A stretch of DNA of 64,000 nt from Rhodospirillaceae bacterium (GCA_020638575.1 JACKIH010000003.1:2213501-2277500); one strand, 5' to 3'. Shown: positions 8,022 through 16,931, counted from the first letter of the stretch. Notes: generated by a model from the sequence alone, not told the origin. Numbers and translations are program-made.

Positions 8022-10757
8022 CTACGCCGCAGCCGTCGTGGCTTGCCGCAGGTCCGCCAGCTTCACCTGGACATGCACGATGCCCGGATCGTCGGGATCG
8101 TTGGTGCGCTTGAAGCCCAGCTCCTCGCACATCTTCAACATGGTGGTGTTCTCGCGCAGCACCTCGCCGAAGATCTCCTGGAGGCCGCGGTCCTTGGCGT
8201 ACTCGATAATCTCGCCCATCAGCAGGTAGCCCAGCCCCATGCCCTTGAGGTCGGAGCGCACCATCACCGCGTATTCCGCCTTCTCGTTGTCCGGATCGGC
8301 GGAAATGCGGACCACGCCGAACAGCGTCTTGCTGCCGCCGGGCGACGTTTCGCCGTCCGGGGTGGGCGCTTCGGCCACCAGGGCCATCTCGCGGTGGTAG
8401 TCGATCTGCGACATGCGGGCCGCGACCTCGTGGGTAAGCTGCTTCAGCGGCGTGAAGAAGCGCAGGCGGATGTCGTTCTCGGTGGAATGGGCCAGCATGT
8501 CCTGGATCATCGGCTCGTCTTCCGGCCGGATGGGCCTGAGGAAGAACGATCGGCCATCGCGCAGCGTCACCATCTTTTCTAAGCGCTTGGGATAGGGACG
8601 GATGGCGAGCCGCGGCGCCTGCGCGCCCACCAGCGGCTGGCGAATCTTGATGCGCGCATCCAGCGCCAGCACGCCCTTCTCGCTGGCAAACAGCGGGTTG
8701 ATGTCCAGCTCTTCCACGCTGGAGAGGTCGCACACGAGCTGGGACATCTTCACCAGCGTCATGGCGATGGCATCGAGGTCGGACTTGGGCCGCGAGCGGT
8801 AGCCTTGCAGCAGCTTCCACACCCGCGTCCGCTTCATCATCTCGTAAGCCAGGACCATGTTGAGCGGCGGCAGGCTGATCGCCTTGTCCTTGATCACCTC
8901 CACCGCGGTGCCGCCCTGGCCGAATAGCAGGATGGGGCCGAACAGCCGGTCGTCGGCGATGCCCACGATCAGTTCGTGGGCACCCGGCATATGGGCCATC
9001 TCCTGCACCGTGAAGCCGTCGATCTTGGCCCCCGGCGCCAGGTGGCCCACCGTCTCCAGCATCGCCTCGGCGGCTTCGCGCACGGCGTCGGGCGTTACCA
9101 GGTTGAGACGCACGCCGCCGACATCGGACTTGTGCGTGAGCTCGGTGGACAGGATCTTCAGGGCGACCGGTTTGCCGATTTCCGCCGCCGCCTGGGCCGC
9201 CTCGTCCGGCGTGGCGACGGAGCGGGTGGCCACCACCGGAATGCCGTAGGCGTCGAGCACGGCCTTGGCTTCCGGTTCGGTCAGCCAGATGCGGCCCTCG
9301 TCCAGCGCTTCCAAGATCAGCTTGCTGGCCCGCGCGGTATCCGGCTGAAAGGTGTCGGGGATCGAGGGCGGCGTCTGCAACAGCAGTTCCTGGTTGCGCT
9401 TGTAGTGCACCATGTGCATGACGGCGCGGGCCGCCTTGCCCGGCGTCTCGTAGGTCGGGATGTGGTTGACCGCGAACATGCGCCGGGCTTCCACCGCGGC
9501 CCCGGCCCCCACCCAGCTCGTCAGCACCGGCACCCGGCCCTTGCGCTTCAGGTTCTCGATCAGCGCGTGGGCGGCTTCCAGGCTGTCGGCCACCGCGGCC
9601 GGGCAGTTGAGCACCAGCACGGCATCCTGGTTGGGGTCTTCCAGCACGATGTCCAGCGCATCGGAATAGCGCTTGCCGGTGGCGTCGCCGATGATGTCGA
9701 TGGGATTGCCGTGGGACCAGGTGGGCGGCAGCACGGCATTCAGCTTTTCGGCGGTCACCGGCGCGATTTCCGCCACCGAGCCGCCGGCATCCACCAGGGA
9801 TTCGGTGGCCAGCACGCCGATGCCGCCGCCGTTGGTGACGATGGCCAGACGGTCGCCCTGGAGCTTGAGGCCCATGGCGAGGGTTTCCACCGCGTCGAAC
9901 AGCTCGTCCAGGTCGTAGACGCGCAGCATGCCGGCGCGCCGGAAGGCCGCGTCGTACACCTCGTCGGACCCGGCCAGTGCTCCGGTGTGGGAGGCTGCAG
10001 CCTTGGCCGCCGCCTCGTTGCGGCCGGACTTGATGACGATCACCGGCTTGGCGCGCGCCGCGGCCCGGCCGGCGGACATGAACTTGCGCGCATCGGTGAC
10101 GGACTCGATGTACATCAGGATGCCGCGGGTGTTGGGGTCGAGCACCAGATAGTCGAGCAGGTCGCCGAAATCGACGTCGCCCATGTCCCCCAGCGAAACG
10201 ACGTGGCTGAAGCCGATGTCGCGGTTGGTCGCCCAGTCGATCACCGCAGTGGCCACCGCACCGGACTGGGTGACGAAGGCCAGATTGCCCGGCAGCGGGT
10301 TGATGTGGCTGAAGCTGGCGTTGATGCCCAGGTGCGGCACCATGATGCCCAAACAGTTGGGGCCGACGATACGGGTCAGCGTTGGCCGTGCTGCATCCAG
10401 CGTCTGCTGCATGAGCCGCTTGCCTTCCTCGCTGCCGCCTTCGCCGAAGCCCGCGGTCACCACCACGGCAGCGCGGGTGCCGCGCTCGGTCAGCTCGCTG
10501 ATCAGGCCCGGCACGGTGGCCGGCGGCGTGCAGATCACCGCCAGGTCCGGAGCCATCGGCAGGTCGTCCACCGAGCCGTAGGCCAGGGTCGACTCAATGG
10601 AGGTTTCGCGCGGGTTGACCGGCATCACCGGGCCGTCGAATCCGGCGTTCAGCAGGTTGTGGGAGAGCACGGCACCCACCGACTTGGCCCGCTTGGACGC
10701 GCCGATCACGGCGATCGACTTCGGTTTGAAGAGGTAGTCGAGGTTGCGGATGCTCAT
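8022..10757 (-). CDS. Acyl-CoA synthetase (NDP-forming)-like / GNAT acetyltransferase fusion
   Basis: A 911-residue multidomain protein of the Pat/PatZ (YfiQ) type. Members with this layout acetylate lysines, often to switch off acyl-CoA synthetases. Order: CoA-binding Rossmann domain (about 8-130, KSIAVIGASKRAKSVG), succinyl-CoA-ligase-like domains (150-460), an ATP-grasp segment (about 490-720) and a C-terminal GNAT domain (about 735-895). The GNAT domain holds the acetyl-CoA loop LKGMGLGYLL. Whether the synthetase part is active cannot be settled by eye. The gene is single, with an A+T-rich possible promoter about 110-150 bases upstream. Confidence 0.9.
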   Translation of the reverse strand: MSIRNLDYLFKPKSIAVIGASKRAKSVGAVLSHNLLNAGFDGPVMPVNPRETSIESTLAYGSVDDLPMAPDLAVICTPPATVPGLISELTERGTRAAVVVTAGFGEGGSEEGKRLMQQTLDAARPTLTRIVGPNCLGIMVPHLGINASFSHINPLPGNLAFVTQSGAVATAVIDWATNRDIGFSHVVSLGDMGDVDFGDLLDYLVLDPNTRGILMYIESVTDARKFMSAGRAAARAKPVIVIKSGRNEAAAKAAASHTGALAGSDEVYDAAFRRAGMLRVYDLDELFDAVETLAMGLKLQGDRLAIVTNGGGIGVLATESLVDAGGSVAEIAPVTAEKLNAVLPPTWSHGNPIDIIGDATGKRYSDALDIVLEDPNQDAVLVLNCPAAVADSLEAAHALIENLKRKGRVPVLTSWVGAGAAVEARRMFAVNHIPTYETPGKAARAVMHMVHYKRNQELLLQTPPSIPDTFQPDTARASKLILEALDEGRIWLTEPEAKAVLDAYGIPVVATRSVATPDEAAQAAAEIGKPVALKILSTELTHKSDVGGVRLNLVTPDAVREAAEAMLETVGHLAPGAKIDGFTVQEMAHMPGAHELIVGIADDRLFGPILLFGQGGTAVEVIKDKAISLPPLNMVLAYEMMKRTRVWKLLQGYRSRPKSDLDAIAMTLVKMSQLVCDLSSVEELDINPLFASEKGVLALDARIKIRQPLVGAQAPRLAIRPYPKRLEKMVTLRDGRSFFLRPIRPEDEPMIQDMLAHSTENDIRLRFFTPLKQLTHEVAARMSQIDYHREMALVAEAPTPDGETSPGGSKTLFGVVRISADPDNEKAEYAVMVRSDLKGMGLGYLLMGEIIEYAKDRGLQEIFGEVLRENTTMLKMCEELGFKRTNDPDDPGIVHVQVKLADLRQATTAAA

Positions 10758-10861
10758 GGCTCATGTCCTTCGTTCCGCGGGGCCGGGCCGGCAGGGGGAG
10801 GGTAACGATCGGCCGGATCACCAGGGCCGGGGGGCGGCCCGTTCCGAAGGACCGCCGACAC

Positions 10862-10905
10862 ATTATGCTGCGTTGCAATATATACTAAACTGCAAACATT
10901 AACAC
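10862..10905 (-). promoter_or_regulatory. A+T-rich segment upstream of the GNAT-fusion gene, possible promoter/operator
   Basis: This is the only A+T-rich patch in the 214-base gap upstream of the gene starting at 10757. It contains ATATATACTAAAC framed by an inverted TTGCA / TGCAA pair about 12 bases apart, which could be an operator. No canonical -35/-10 pair with good spacing was found, so the promoter call is an inference from composition and place. Confidence 0.25.
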
Positions 10906-10971
10906 CCCGCAAACGCCGCAGCCCCGCCGCAACGCAGATGCCGGGCGCTGCCGCCGGCGCCTCCCCGGCCG

Positions 10972-11709
10972 CTAGGCCAGCCCGGAGACTACCGCTGCAA
11001 GCCCGACCAGGCCAACGATTCCAAGCGCGACCAAGCGAAACACCCGCTCGTCCGCACGCCGGAACAGGCGGCCGCCCAGCATCAGCGCAAGGGCGAAGAC
11101 AGGCGCCAGGATGAGGGTCAGCCACAGCACCTCGCCGGTAAACAAGCCGGCGACCGTAAGGGTGGTAAGGCTGATTACTGAACTGCAACCGAAATAGGCA
11201 AAGAGGTTGGCGCGCACACGGACGGCATCGGCCTGGCCGGCCAGCCAGAACAGGATCACCGGCGGCCCGGCGATGCCGATGGCGCCGCCGAGGAAGCCCG
11301 CCGTCGCCCCGGTGGCCAGCGTCGCCCACAGGCCGATATGGCCGCGGTAGCGCCAGCCCGCCGCCATCAGGGCCGTGACCGCCAGCACCAGCAGGCCGAT
11401 GGCCACCGTCAGCACCGCGGCGTCCAGATGCACCAGCACCTGCACGCCGACGGGAAACGTCACCGCACTGCTCAGCGCCAGGGGCAGCACCTGGCGCCAG
11501 TCGCAGCGGCGGAAGGAGTCGATGACGATCGGCAGCGTGCACACCGAATCGGTCAGCGACATCACCGGCACCGCCACCACCGGTGCGAACAGCACGCTCA
11601 GCGACGGCACCAGGATCATGGCCGCACCGAAGCCGGAAAAGCCCCGCACCAGCCCGGCCAGGGCCATGGCCGCGAAGGCCAGGGCCAGCGTGACGGGATC
11701 CCCCACCAC
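10972..11709 (-). CDS. TSUP-family sulfite exporter TauE/SafE-like permease
   Basis: A 245-residue integral membrane protein with 7-8 hydrophobic segments spread over its whole length. It opens with VTLALAFAAMALAGLVRGFSGFGAAMI, shown here only as the typical TSUP motif VRGFSGFGAA at about residues 20-29. A second TSUP repeat follows at about 130-150 (TGATAGFLGGAIGIAGPP). The family exports sulfite, sulfoacetate or related organosulfur anions. The substrate is not readable, and no sulfur genes lie next to it. It converges with nothing; ppa follows on the same strand 39 bases upstream of its start. Confidence 0.85.
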   Translation of the reverse strand: MVGDPVTLALAFAAMALAGLVRGFSGFGAAMILVPSLSVLFAPVVAVPVMSLTDSVCTLPIVIDSFRRCDWRQVLPLALSSAVTFPVGVQVLVHLDAAVLTVAIGLLVLAVTALMAAGWRYRGHIGLWATLATGATAGFLGGAIGIAGPPVILFWLAGQADAVRVRANLFAYFGCSSVISLTTLTVAGLFTGEVLWLTLILAPVFALALMLGGRLFRRADERVFRLVALGIVGLVGLAAVVSGLA

Positions 11710-11748
11710 GGCACGGAGGTCAGGACACGCGGACGAGCCGCGCCGGGC

Positions 11749-12288
11749 TCACCGCCCGGCCGCCTTGCGCCCCCGGTCGATCGACTTGTTGATCGCCTTG
11801 GCCGCCGCCTCGGCGTCTTCCCAGCCTTGCACCTTCACCCACTTTTCCTTCTCCAGGTCCTTGTAGTGGCTGAAGAAGTGGGCGATCTGCTCCAGCAGCG
11901 TCGCGGGAAGCTGGTCGTAGTTGGTGACGCTGGAGAAGTAGGGGTGGAGCTTGTCCACCGGCACGGCGAGGATCTTCTCGTCCTCGCCGGCCTCGTCTTC
12001 CATGCGCATCATGCCGACGGGGCGCGAGCGCAGCACCGCACCGGCGATCACCGGCACCTGGCCCACCACGATCACGTCCATGGGATCGCCGTCGCCCGCC
12101 AGCGTGTGCGGGATGAAGCCATAGTTGCCGGGGTAGAACATGGCGGTGTGGAGGAAGCGGTCGACGAAGATGGCACGCGAGGTCTTGTCGATCTCGTACT
12201 TCACCGGCGACCCACCCAAGGGGTTTTCGATGATGACGTTGACGTCCCAGGGCGGGTCTTCACCCACGGGGATCAGGTTGATGTCCAT
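11749..12288 (-). CDS. ppa: Inorganic pyrophosphatase (family I)
   Basis: Cytoplasmic soluble pyrophosphatase that hydrolyses PPi to two phosphates. The 179-residue product has the signature DGDPMDV with metal ligands D66, D68 and D71 (numbering one above the E. coli enzyme), Lys30 in SPVKYEID, and the YPGNYGFIP strand. The ATG at 12288 gives the typical MDINLIPVG start. The frame continues upstream as an Ala/Gly/Arg-rich stretch that belongs to the divergent gene on the other strand. The next gene on the other strand starts 104 bases away, so the two share a short divergent promoter region. Confidence 0.96.
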   Translation of the reverse strand: MDINLIPVGEDPPWDVNVIIENPLGGSPVKYEIDKTSRAIFVDRFLHTAMFYPGNYGFIPHTLAGDGDPMDVIVVGQVPVIAGAVLRSRPVGMMRMEDEAGEDEKILAVPVDKLHPYFSSVTNYDQLPATLLEQIAHFFSHYKDLEKEKWVKVQGWEDAEAAAKAINKSIDRGRKAAGR

Positions 12289-12391
12289 TGCCGGCCGTCT
12301 CCTCGCCTTGACAGGACGGCAGACTAGAAGCCCTGTTGGCGCCGGCCAAGGGGCCGGTGCGATGGGCCGCAGGGATGGGAGGCATGGCCGT

Positions 12392-14350
12392 ATGGGATGG
12401 CTGACCGCGTTTTCCGCGAGGCTGCGACGGCGCGCAGTGCCCTCCAGCGACCCTTGGTTGTGCGCGGGTTCGGAGGGCCGGACCGGGCCGCATCGCCGGG
12501 TCGTCTTGCCGGTGGCGCTGGCCCTCCTGGCCTTGACACTGCCGGCCCCTCTGGCCCGTCCGGCGGCCGCCCAGACCGACGAGGCGGCGGCAGCAGCCCC
12601 CGCCCACGCCCCCGCCCACGCCCCAGCCCCCGCCCACGCCATGGTGATGTATGGCGAGCCGCGCTACCCGGACGGCTTTGCGCATCTCGACTACGCCAAT
12701 CCCGACGCCCCCCGCGGCGGCACCCTGACGCTGGCCGCCGTGGGCTCGTTCGACAACCTCAACCCCTTCGTGGTGTTCGGGCGTACCGCGGAAGGCGTGC
12801 GCGGCTACCACTTCGCCAGCCTGATGGCGCGCACCTGGGACGAGCCGTTCAGCCTCTACGGCTATGTCGCCGAACGGGTGGACCTGGCGGACGACCGCCG
12901 CACCGTGACCTTCTACTTGAACCCCGCCGCACGCTTCCACGACGGCACCCCGATCACGGTGGACGACGTGATCTTCACGGTGGAGACGCTGCGCGAGGAC
13001 GGGCTGCCCGGCTTTCGCCGCAACTATGCGCGCATCGACCGCATGGAGCCGGTGGGCGAGCGCGGCATCCGCTTCCACCTGACGTCGGAGGCCGACCGGG
13101 AAACCCCGATGATCCTCGGCCTCATGCCTATCCTCAGCCGTGCCTGGTTCACCGAACACCCCTTCGGCGACCCGACCTTGGAGGTGCCGCTCGGCAGCGG
13201 CCCCTACCGCATCGCCGAAGTCGATCCCGGCCGGCGCATCGCCTTCCAGCGGGTGGAGGAGTGGTGGGGCGACGAACTGCCGGTGTTCCGCGGCCATTTC
13301 AACTTCGACCGGATCGTCTTCGAGTATTTCCTCGACGATGGCGTGGCGATGGAGGCGTTCCGCACCGGGGCGCAAAGCCTGCGCCGGGAGTGGGACGGCG
13401 TGCGCTGGGCGAGCCTCTACGACTTCCCGGCGGTGGCGGACGGCCGCGTGACCCTGCTGGCCGAACCGCACCGCCGGCCGTCCGGCCTGCGCGGGCTCGC
13501 CATGAACACCCGCCGGCCGCCTTTCGACGACATCCGCGTGCGCGAGGCGCTGGCCTATGCGCTCGACAGCGCGTGGATCGGCAGCAACCTGCTGCTGGGC
13601 CAGTACGAGCGCATCACCGGCATGTTTACAAATTCGCCCCTGGCGCCCGACGGCCCGCCGTCCGAGGCCGAGCTGGCATTGCTGGCACCCTGGCGCGGCC
13701 TGGTGCCGGATCGCGTCTTCGGCCCCGCCTACCAGCCGCCCACCACCGAAGGCGGCGGGTTGCGCGCCAATCTGCGCCACGCCCGCGACCTGCTGACGGA
13801 GGCCGGGTTCACGGTGGCGGACGGGCGCCTGCTGCGGCCGGACGGCCGGCCCTTTGCCTTCGAGCTGTTGCTGGCGAGCAACCGCGACGAGCCGCTGGCG
13901 CTCGCCTATGCCGACAGCCTCCGGCGCATCGGCATTGAGCTGACCATCCGCCAGGCGGACAACGTGGCCTACGTCAACCGCCTCACCGCCTTCGACTTCG
14001 ACATGGTGATCGACCACTGGAACGTGACCCTGTCGCCGGGGGCCGAGCAGGACCTCTATTGGGGCAGCCGCTCGGCCGCCATCGAGGGCTCGCGCAACCT
14101 GACGGGCCTGGCGCTGCCCGCCGTCGATGCGCTGATCGACACGCTGGAGAACGCCGAGGAGCCGGAAGAACTGGCCGCCGCGGCGTCCGCGCTCGACCGC
14201 GTGGTCATGTGGGAGTTCGTGGTGATCCCGCTGTTCTACCTGGACGAGGACTACATCGCCTATTGGGGCGACCTGCACCGGGTGGAAGACGCCGATCCTT
14301 TGTATGGCACGGTGCTGGAAACGTGGTGGGAGGACAGCGCGGGGGAGTAA
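12392..14350 (+). CDS. yejA: Extracellular solute-binding protein, YejA / OppA-type (SBP family 5)
   Basis: Periplasmic binding protein of a peptide/microcin C-type ABC importer, 652 residues. It has a twin-Arg-containing basic start and a hydrophobic signal segment at about residues 38-55 ending in ARPAAA. A low-complexity PAHAPAHAPAPAHA linker precedes the mature domain. Family-5 landmarks follow: YPDGFAHLDYANPDAPRGG, LADDRRTVTFYL, FHDGTPITVDDVIFT, LGSGPYRI and DDIRVREALAYALD. The ATG at 12392 has GGGAGG 9 bases upstream; an in-frame ATG at 12362 is possible. It stands alone, about 10 kb from yejE-yejF, so it may serve that transporter or replace a second copy before the window. Confidence 0.85.
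   Translation: MGWLTAFSARLRRRAVPSSDPWLCAGSEGRTGPHRRVVLPVALALLALTLPAPLARPAAAQTDEAAAAAPAHAPAHAPAPAHAMVMYGEPRYPDGFAHLDYANPDAPRGGTLTLAAVGSFDNLNPFVVFGRTAEGVRGYHFASLMARTWDEPFSLYGYVAERVDLADDRRTVTFYLNPAARFHDGTPITVDDVIFTVETLREDGLPGFRRNYARIDRMEPVGERGIRFHLTSEADRETPMILGLMPILSRAWFTEHPFGDPTLEVPLGSGPYRIAEVDPGRRIAFQRVEEWWGDELPVFRGHFNFDRIVFEYFLDDGVAMEAFRTGAQSLRREWDGVRWASLYDFPAVADGRVTLLAEPHRRPSGLRGLAMNTRRPPFDDIRVREALAYALDSAWIGSNLLLGQYERITGMFTNSPLAPDGPPSEAELALLAPWRGLVPDRVFGPAYQPPTTEGGGLRANLRHARDLLTEAGFTVADGRLLRPDGRPFAFELLLASNRDEPLALAYADSLRRIGIELTIRQADNVAYVNRLTAFDFDMVIDHWNVTLSPGAEQDLYWGSRSAAIEGSRNLTGLALPAVDALIDTLENAEEPEELAAAASALDRVVMWEFVVIPLFYLDEDYIAYWGDLHRVEDADPLYGTVLETWWEDSAGE
12596..12640 (+). repeat. In-frame tandem repeat encoding the PAHA linker of the YejA-type protein
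   Basis: The 12-base unit GCCCCCGCCCAC occurs twice in tandem, followed by degenerate copies, and encodes Pro-Ala-His-Ala blocks. It lies just after the signal peptide region. Slippage here would change linker length by four residues at a time without breaking the frame. Confidence 0.8.
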
Positions 14351-14395
14351 GGGAGAGAAGGACAGTTGCCCACATCTTCAGTAGTGGAGGAGCAA

Positions 14396-14872
14396 ATGGC
14401 GCCGCATGTCATGGATCAAGCCACTCTCGCGTCGCATTGGCAAATGGCAGCCGATGATCTAAGGTACATCAAAGATCAACAATGGAGGACAACTCAATAT
14501 TCAGTTCTTACATATGCCGCCATAGTCGCCCTCTCTGAGATTACAGCACAGAGCTATCGATATGGATTAACTGCCGCGGCAGTGTTTGTGTCTATATTCT
14601 ATCTAGTTTTTCTATTAAAAACTCGCGGATCAATACAAGAATACAGAACTAGAATTCATAAGATCAGCATGCATTTCACTTCAAACAACGTGCTGAAAGA
14701 CTATAGATATGTGACGGAGCCAAATAAACACACAAAATTGTTCCACGATGCATATATCTATCTAATGTTCATAGCCGCTTCTCTCGGCGGATTGGTGTTC
14801 TCCATTATTGCAATTTGGAGCAGCTCGCCGATGAGTGGATCATCCACAATACCGTGCGGACATGGAATATAG
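14396..14872 (+). CDS. A+T-rich gene for an unknown multi-helix membrane protein
   Basis: A 158-residue protein that I do not recognise. It has a soluble helical start (ASHWQMAADDLRYIKDQQWR). Two close hydrophobic segments follow at about residues 38-50 and 55-75 (YGLTAAAVFVSIFYLVFLL), then a 45-residue polar helical stretch and a last membrane helix (YLMFIAASLGGLVFSIIAIW). The architecture resembles small membrane effectors seen in accessory islands, but no family match is claimed. The ATG at 14396 has GGAGGAG just upstream. Local G+C is near 40% (23 of 60 in 14461-14520) against about 70% around, a strong sign of transfer. The last 17 residues run into G+C-rich sequence and may be a new tail gained at the junction. 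Confidence 0.7.
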   Translation: MAPHVMDQATLASHWQMAADDLRYIKDQQWRTTQYSVLTYAAIVALSEITAQSYRYGLTAAAVFVSIFYLVFLLKTRGSIQEYRTRIHKISMHFTSNNVLKDYRYVTEPNKHTKLFHDAYIYLMFIAASLGGLVFSIIAIWSSSPMSGSSTIPCGHGI

Positions 14873-15227
14873 GGACGATATCCGTCACGCCATCGTACTG
14901 GTCGATGGGTCGGTGCTGGTGGAACAGGCTGACGGCTCGTTCCGGCCGGAAACCGGGCAGACCGATTGGGATCGTGTGCGTCGTGCCTCCGACGAAGAAA
15001 TTGCCGCGGCCGTGGCCGAAGATCCTGACGCAGCGCCGCTGATGTCCGAAGAAGAATTAGCCTCGGTGGAATGGACGCGACCGGGCGCCGAGCCGCCAGG
15101 CGACGCGGTTCTGTTCGACTAGGCCGTGCTCGACTGGTTCCGCGCCAAGGACGGCCCTGCGTACCAGGAGCATGTCAACGCGGTGCTGCGCGACTACATC
15201 CGTGCCCAGGACAAGAAGGCCGGGTGA
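14862..15227 (+). pseudogene. BrnA-like antitoxin gene interrupted by an in-frame amber codon
   Basis: Reading from ATG 14862, residues 1-86 look like the N-terminal half of BrnA-type antitoxins (TDWDRVRRASDEEI, AAAVAEDPDAAPLMSEEELA). A TAG stop follows at 15120-15122. In the same frame the sequence goes on as AVLDWFRAKDGPAYQEHVNA and then VLRDYIRAQDKKAG to a TGA at 15225-15227. That is the DNA-binding ribbon-helix-helix end expected for the family. So one base change splits an otherwise complete antitoxin. No brnT toxin is present upstream; the A+T-rich gene occupies that place. It could still make a truncated protein or be read through. Confidence 0.75.
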
Positions 15228-15275
15228 GAACGGCCGGCCGTCAATGGGTGCCAGGCGAGCTTCAAGTTCATCCTG

Positions 15276-15911
15276 CTAAAGCCGATACCCCGTGAAGCCC
15301 AGCGAGATGCGGAACGCCTCATAGATCCGCTGGCGTTGGGCCGGGGTTACCGCGATCGCTTCGCGAAAGCCGGACTTGGCCTGGGCCGTGACGCCGGGAA
15401 AGGCAAAGCCCAGCTCGCCAGCGATGCTTCGCAGGTCGTCGTTCAACGTCTCGTACTTGATGATCCTATCGACCAGCAGGGTGCCGTCGGCATCCAGGTA
15501 TTTGCCGTGATCGACGGGGAATCTGCCGTTCTCGACGTAGTCCTCCCATGAAAGCGCCTCGGTCTTCTTGTTGTGCAGGGGCGAGTTCTTCAGCATCGAA
15601 TAGTGCGATATGCATTTGCTGACGGGCTCCCGCTCGACCGTGAACTTGAAATAGCTGTCAAAAATCCGCGGCCCGACAATGCTTCTGACCTCCGCGGCCG
15701 GCATGTGATTGTAGAATGCCCCCTGCGCCACCTGCTGCCCCCGCCGCAGTTGGAACTTGTAGTTCCGCGGCACGTGGCCTTCTTCGGCCGGAAGGATCGG
15801 CGTAACGGTATCGCCGTCGCCCATGATCTTGCTGAGATCGACCTCGATGGAGGTTCCCGCCGTCTTCACCGTCTTGATGAAGATGAACCTGTATGTGTTG
15901 CTGATCAGCAT
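15276..15911 (-). CDS. Sulfotransferase-family protein
   Basis: A 211-residue protein with the two PAPS-binding signatures of the sulfotransferase_2 group. The 5'-phosphosulfate loop is KTVKTAGTSIE at residues 13-23, and the 3'-phosphate element is VEREPVSKCISHY near residue 100. Such enzymes transfer sulfate from PAPS to carbohydrates or lipids. The acceptor is unknown, and no polysaccharide genes are adjacent. The start at 15911 puts the hydrophobic first strand (TYRFIFIK) at the N-terminus as usual; ATGs further upstream are possible. G+C is somewhat lower than in neighbours and it sits next to the antitoxin remnant, so it probably belongs to the same accessory island. Confidence 0.75.
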   Translation of the reverse strand: MLISNTYRFIFIKTVKTAGTSIEVDLSKIMGDGDTVTPILPAEEGHVPRNYKFQLRRGQQVAQGAFYNHMPAAEVRSIVGPRIFDSYFKFTVEREPVSKCISHYSMLKNSPLHNKKTEALSWEDYVENGRFPVDHGKYLDADGTLLVDRIIKYETLNDDLRSIAGELGFAFPGVTAQAKSGFREAIAVTPAQRQRIYEAFRISLGFTGYRL

Positions 15912-16022
15912 GCCGATCCCTGACCTGTGCGTCTTGGTCCTGGAGAAAGTCTGAGCCAGGCGCATCCTGACCGGGCCGTCCGCCGGCGACAACGGTTTGC
16001 CGGGCAGTGTGCCCCGCAGGCT

Positions 16023-16916
16023 CTACACCTCCGCGTCGGCAAAGATGCCCGCCACCCAATCCACGAACACCCGCACGCGCGCGGCAAGCTGGCGGTTCTG
16101 CGGCCAGTAGGCAGCGAGCGGCGTCGGCGTGGGTGGATGTTCGGCCAGCACCTCCACCAGGGTGCCGCGGGCGAAGTCCTCGGCAAAGCGGTAGCGCGGC
16201 GCCTGGATCAGCCCGAAGCCCAGCCGCGCCAGGCCCACCAGGGTTTCCGCCTCGTTCACCGTCACCCGGCTGGCGAGCGTGACCTCCCGCACCCGGCCCA
16301 GGGTCGCGAACTCCAGCGGCATCACCGTCCCGGTGCGCGAGGAGACGAAGCCGACCATGCGGTGGCCCTCCAGGTCGTCGGGCGAGGCAGGCACGCCGTG
16401 GCGCGCCAGGTAGCCGGGGCTGGCGCAGGTGCATTCGGCAAGGTCCGCCAGCCGCCGCCGGATCATGCCGCTTTCGGCGGCCTCGCCGGCACGGATCACG
16501 CAGTCCACGCCCTCACGCACCAGGTCCACCAGCCGGTCGCCCTGGCCGATCTGCAGGTCGATCCGCGGATAACGGGCAAGGAATGCCGGCAGGTGCGGCA
16601 GCAGGAAGGTGCGGGTGAGCTGGCCGTGGGCGTCGATGCGCAGCAGGCCGGCGGGCTCGGCCCCGCGCAGCGCCCGTTCGGCGTCCTCCACCTCCGCCAG
16701 GATGGCGAGGCAGCGCCGGTAGTACGCCTCCCCGTCCGGCGTGGCGGCGACGTGGCGGGTGGTGCGCTCCAGCAGGCGCGCGCCCAGATGGGCTTCCAGG
16801 CGGCGGATCACCTCCGTCGCCGTCGAGCGCGGCACGCCCAGATCGGCCGCCGCGGCGGCGAAGCTGCGGCGTTCGATGACGCGCACCAGCAGGCGCATGC
16901 TGTCCAGGCGGTCCAC
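16023..16916 (-). CDS. LysR-family transcriptional regulator
   Basis: A 297-residue DNA-binding protein. The winged helix-turn-helix is at residues 1-60 (MDRLDSMRLLVRVIERRSFA start, then DLGVPRSTATEVIRRLEAHLGARLLER). The effector-binding domain covers about 90-290, with a hydrophobic ligand cleft. It resembles the large LysR subgroup often found beside dehydrogenases. It is divergent from the SDR gene at 17029 with a 112-base gap, the usual arrangement for a regulator and its target. The inducer is unknown. Confidence 0.93.
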   Translation of the reverse strand: MDRLDSMRLLVRVIERRSFAAAAADLGVPRSTATEVIRRLEAHLGARLLERTTRHVAATPDGEAYYRRCLAILAEVEDAERALRGAEPAGLLRIDAHGQLTRTFLLPHLPAFLARYPRIDLQIGQGDRLVDLVREGVDCVIRAGEAAESGMIRRRLADLAECTCASPGYLARHGVPASPDDLEGHRMVGFVSSRTGTVMPLEFATLGRVREVTLASRVTVNEAETLVGLARLGFGLIQAPRYRFAEDFARGTLVEVLAEHPPTPTPLAAYWPQNRQLAARVRVFVDWVAGIFADAEV

Positions 16917-16931
16917 GGCTCTATTCGTGTT

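Noticed and set aside
12289..12642. N-terminal extension of the pyrophosphatase (118 extra residues)
   Set aside because: The extension is Ala/Gly-rich antisense of the YejA signal and linker region, and the family start MDINLIPVG lies at 12288.
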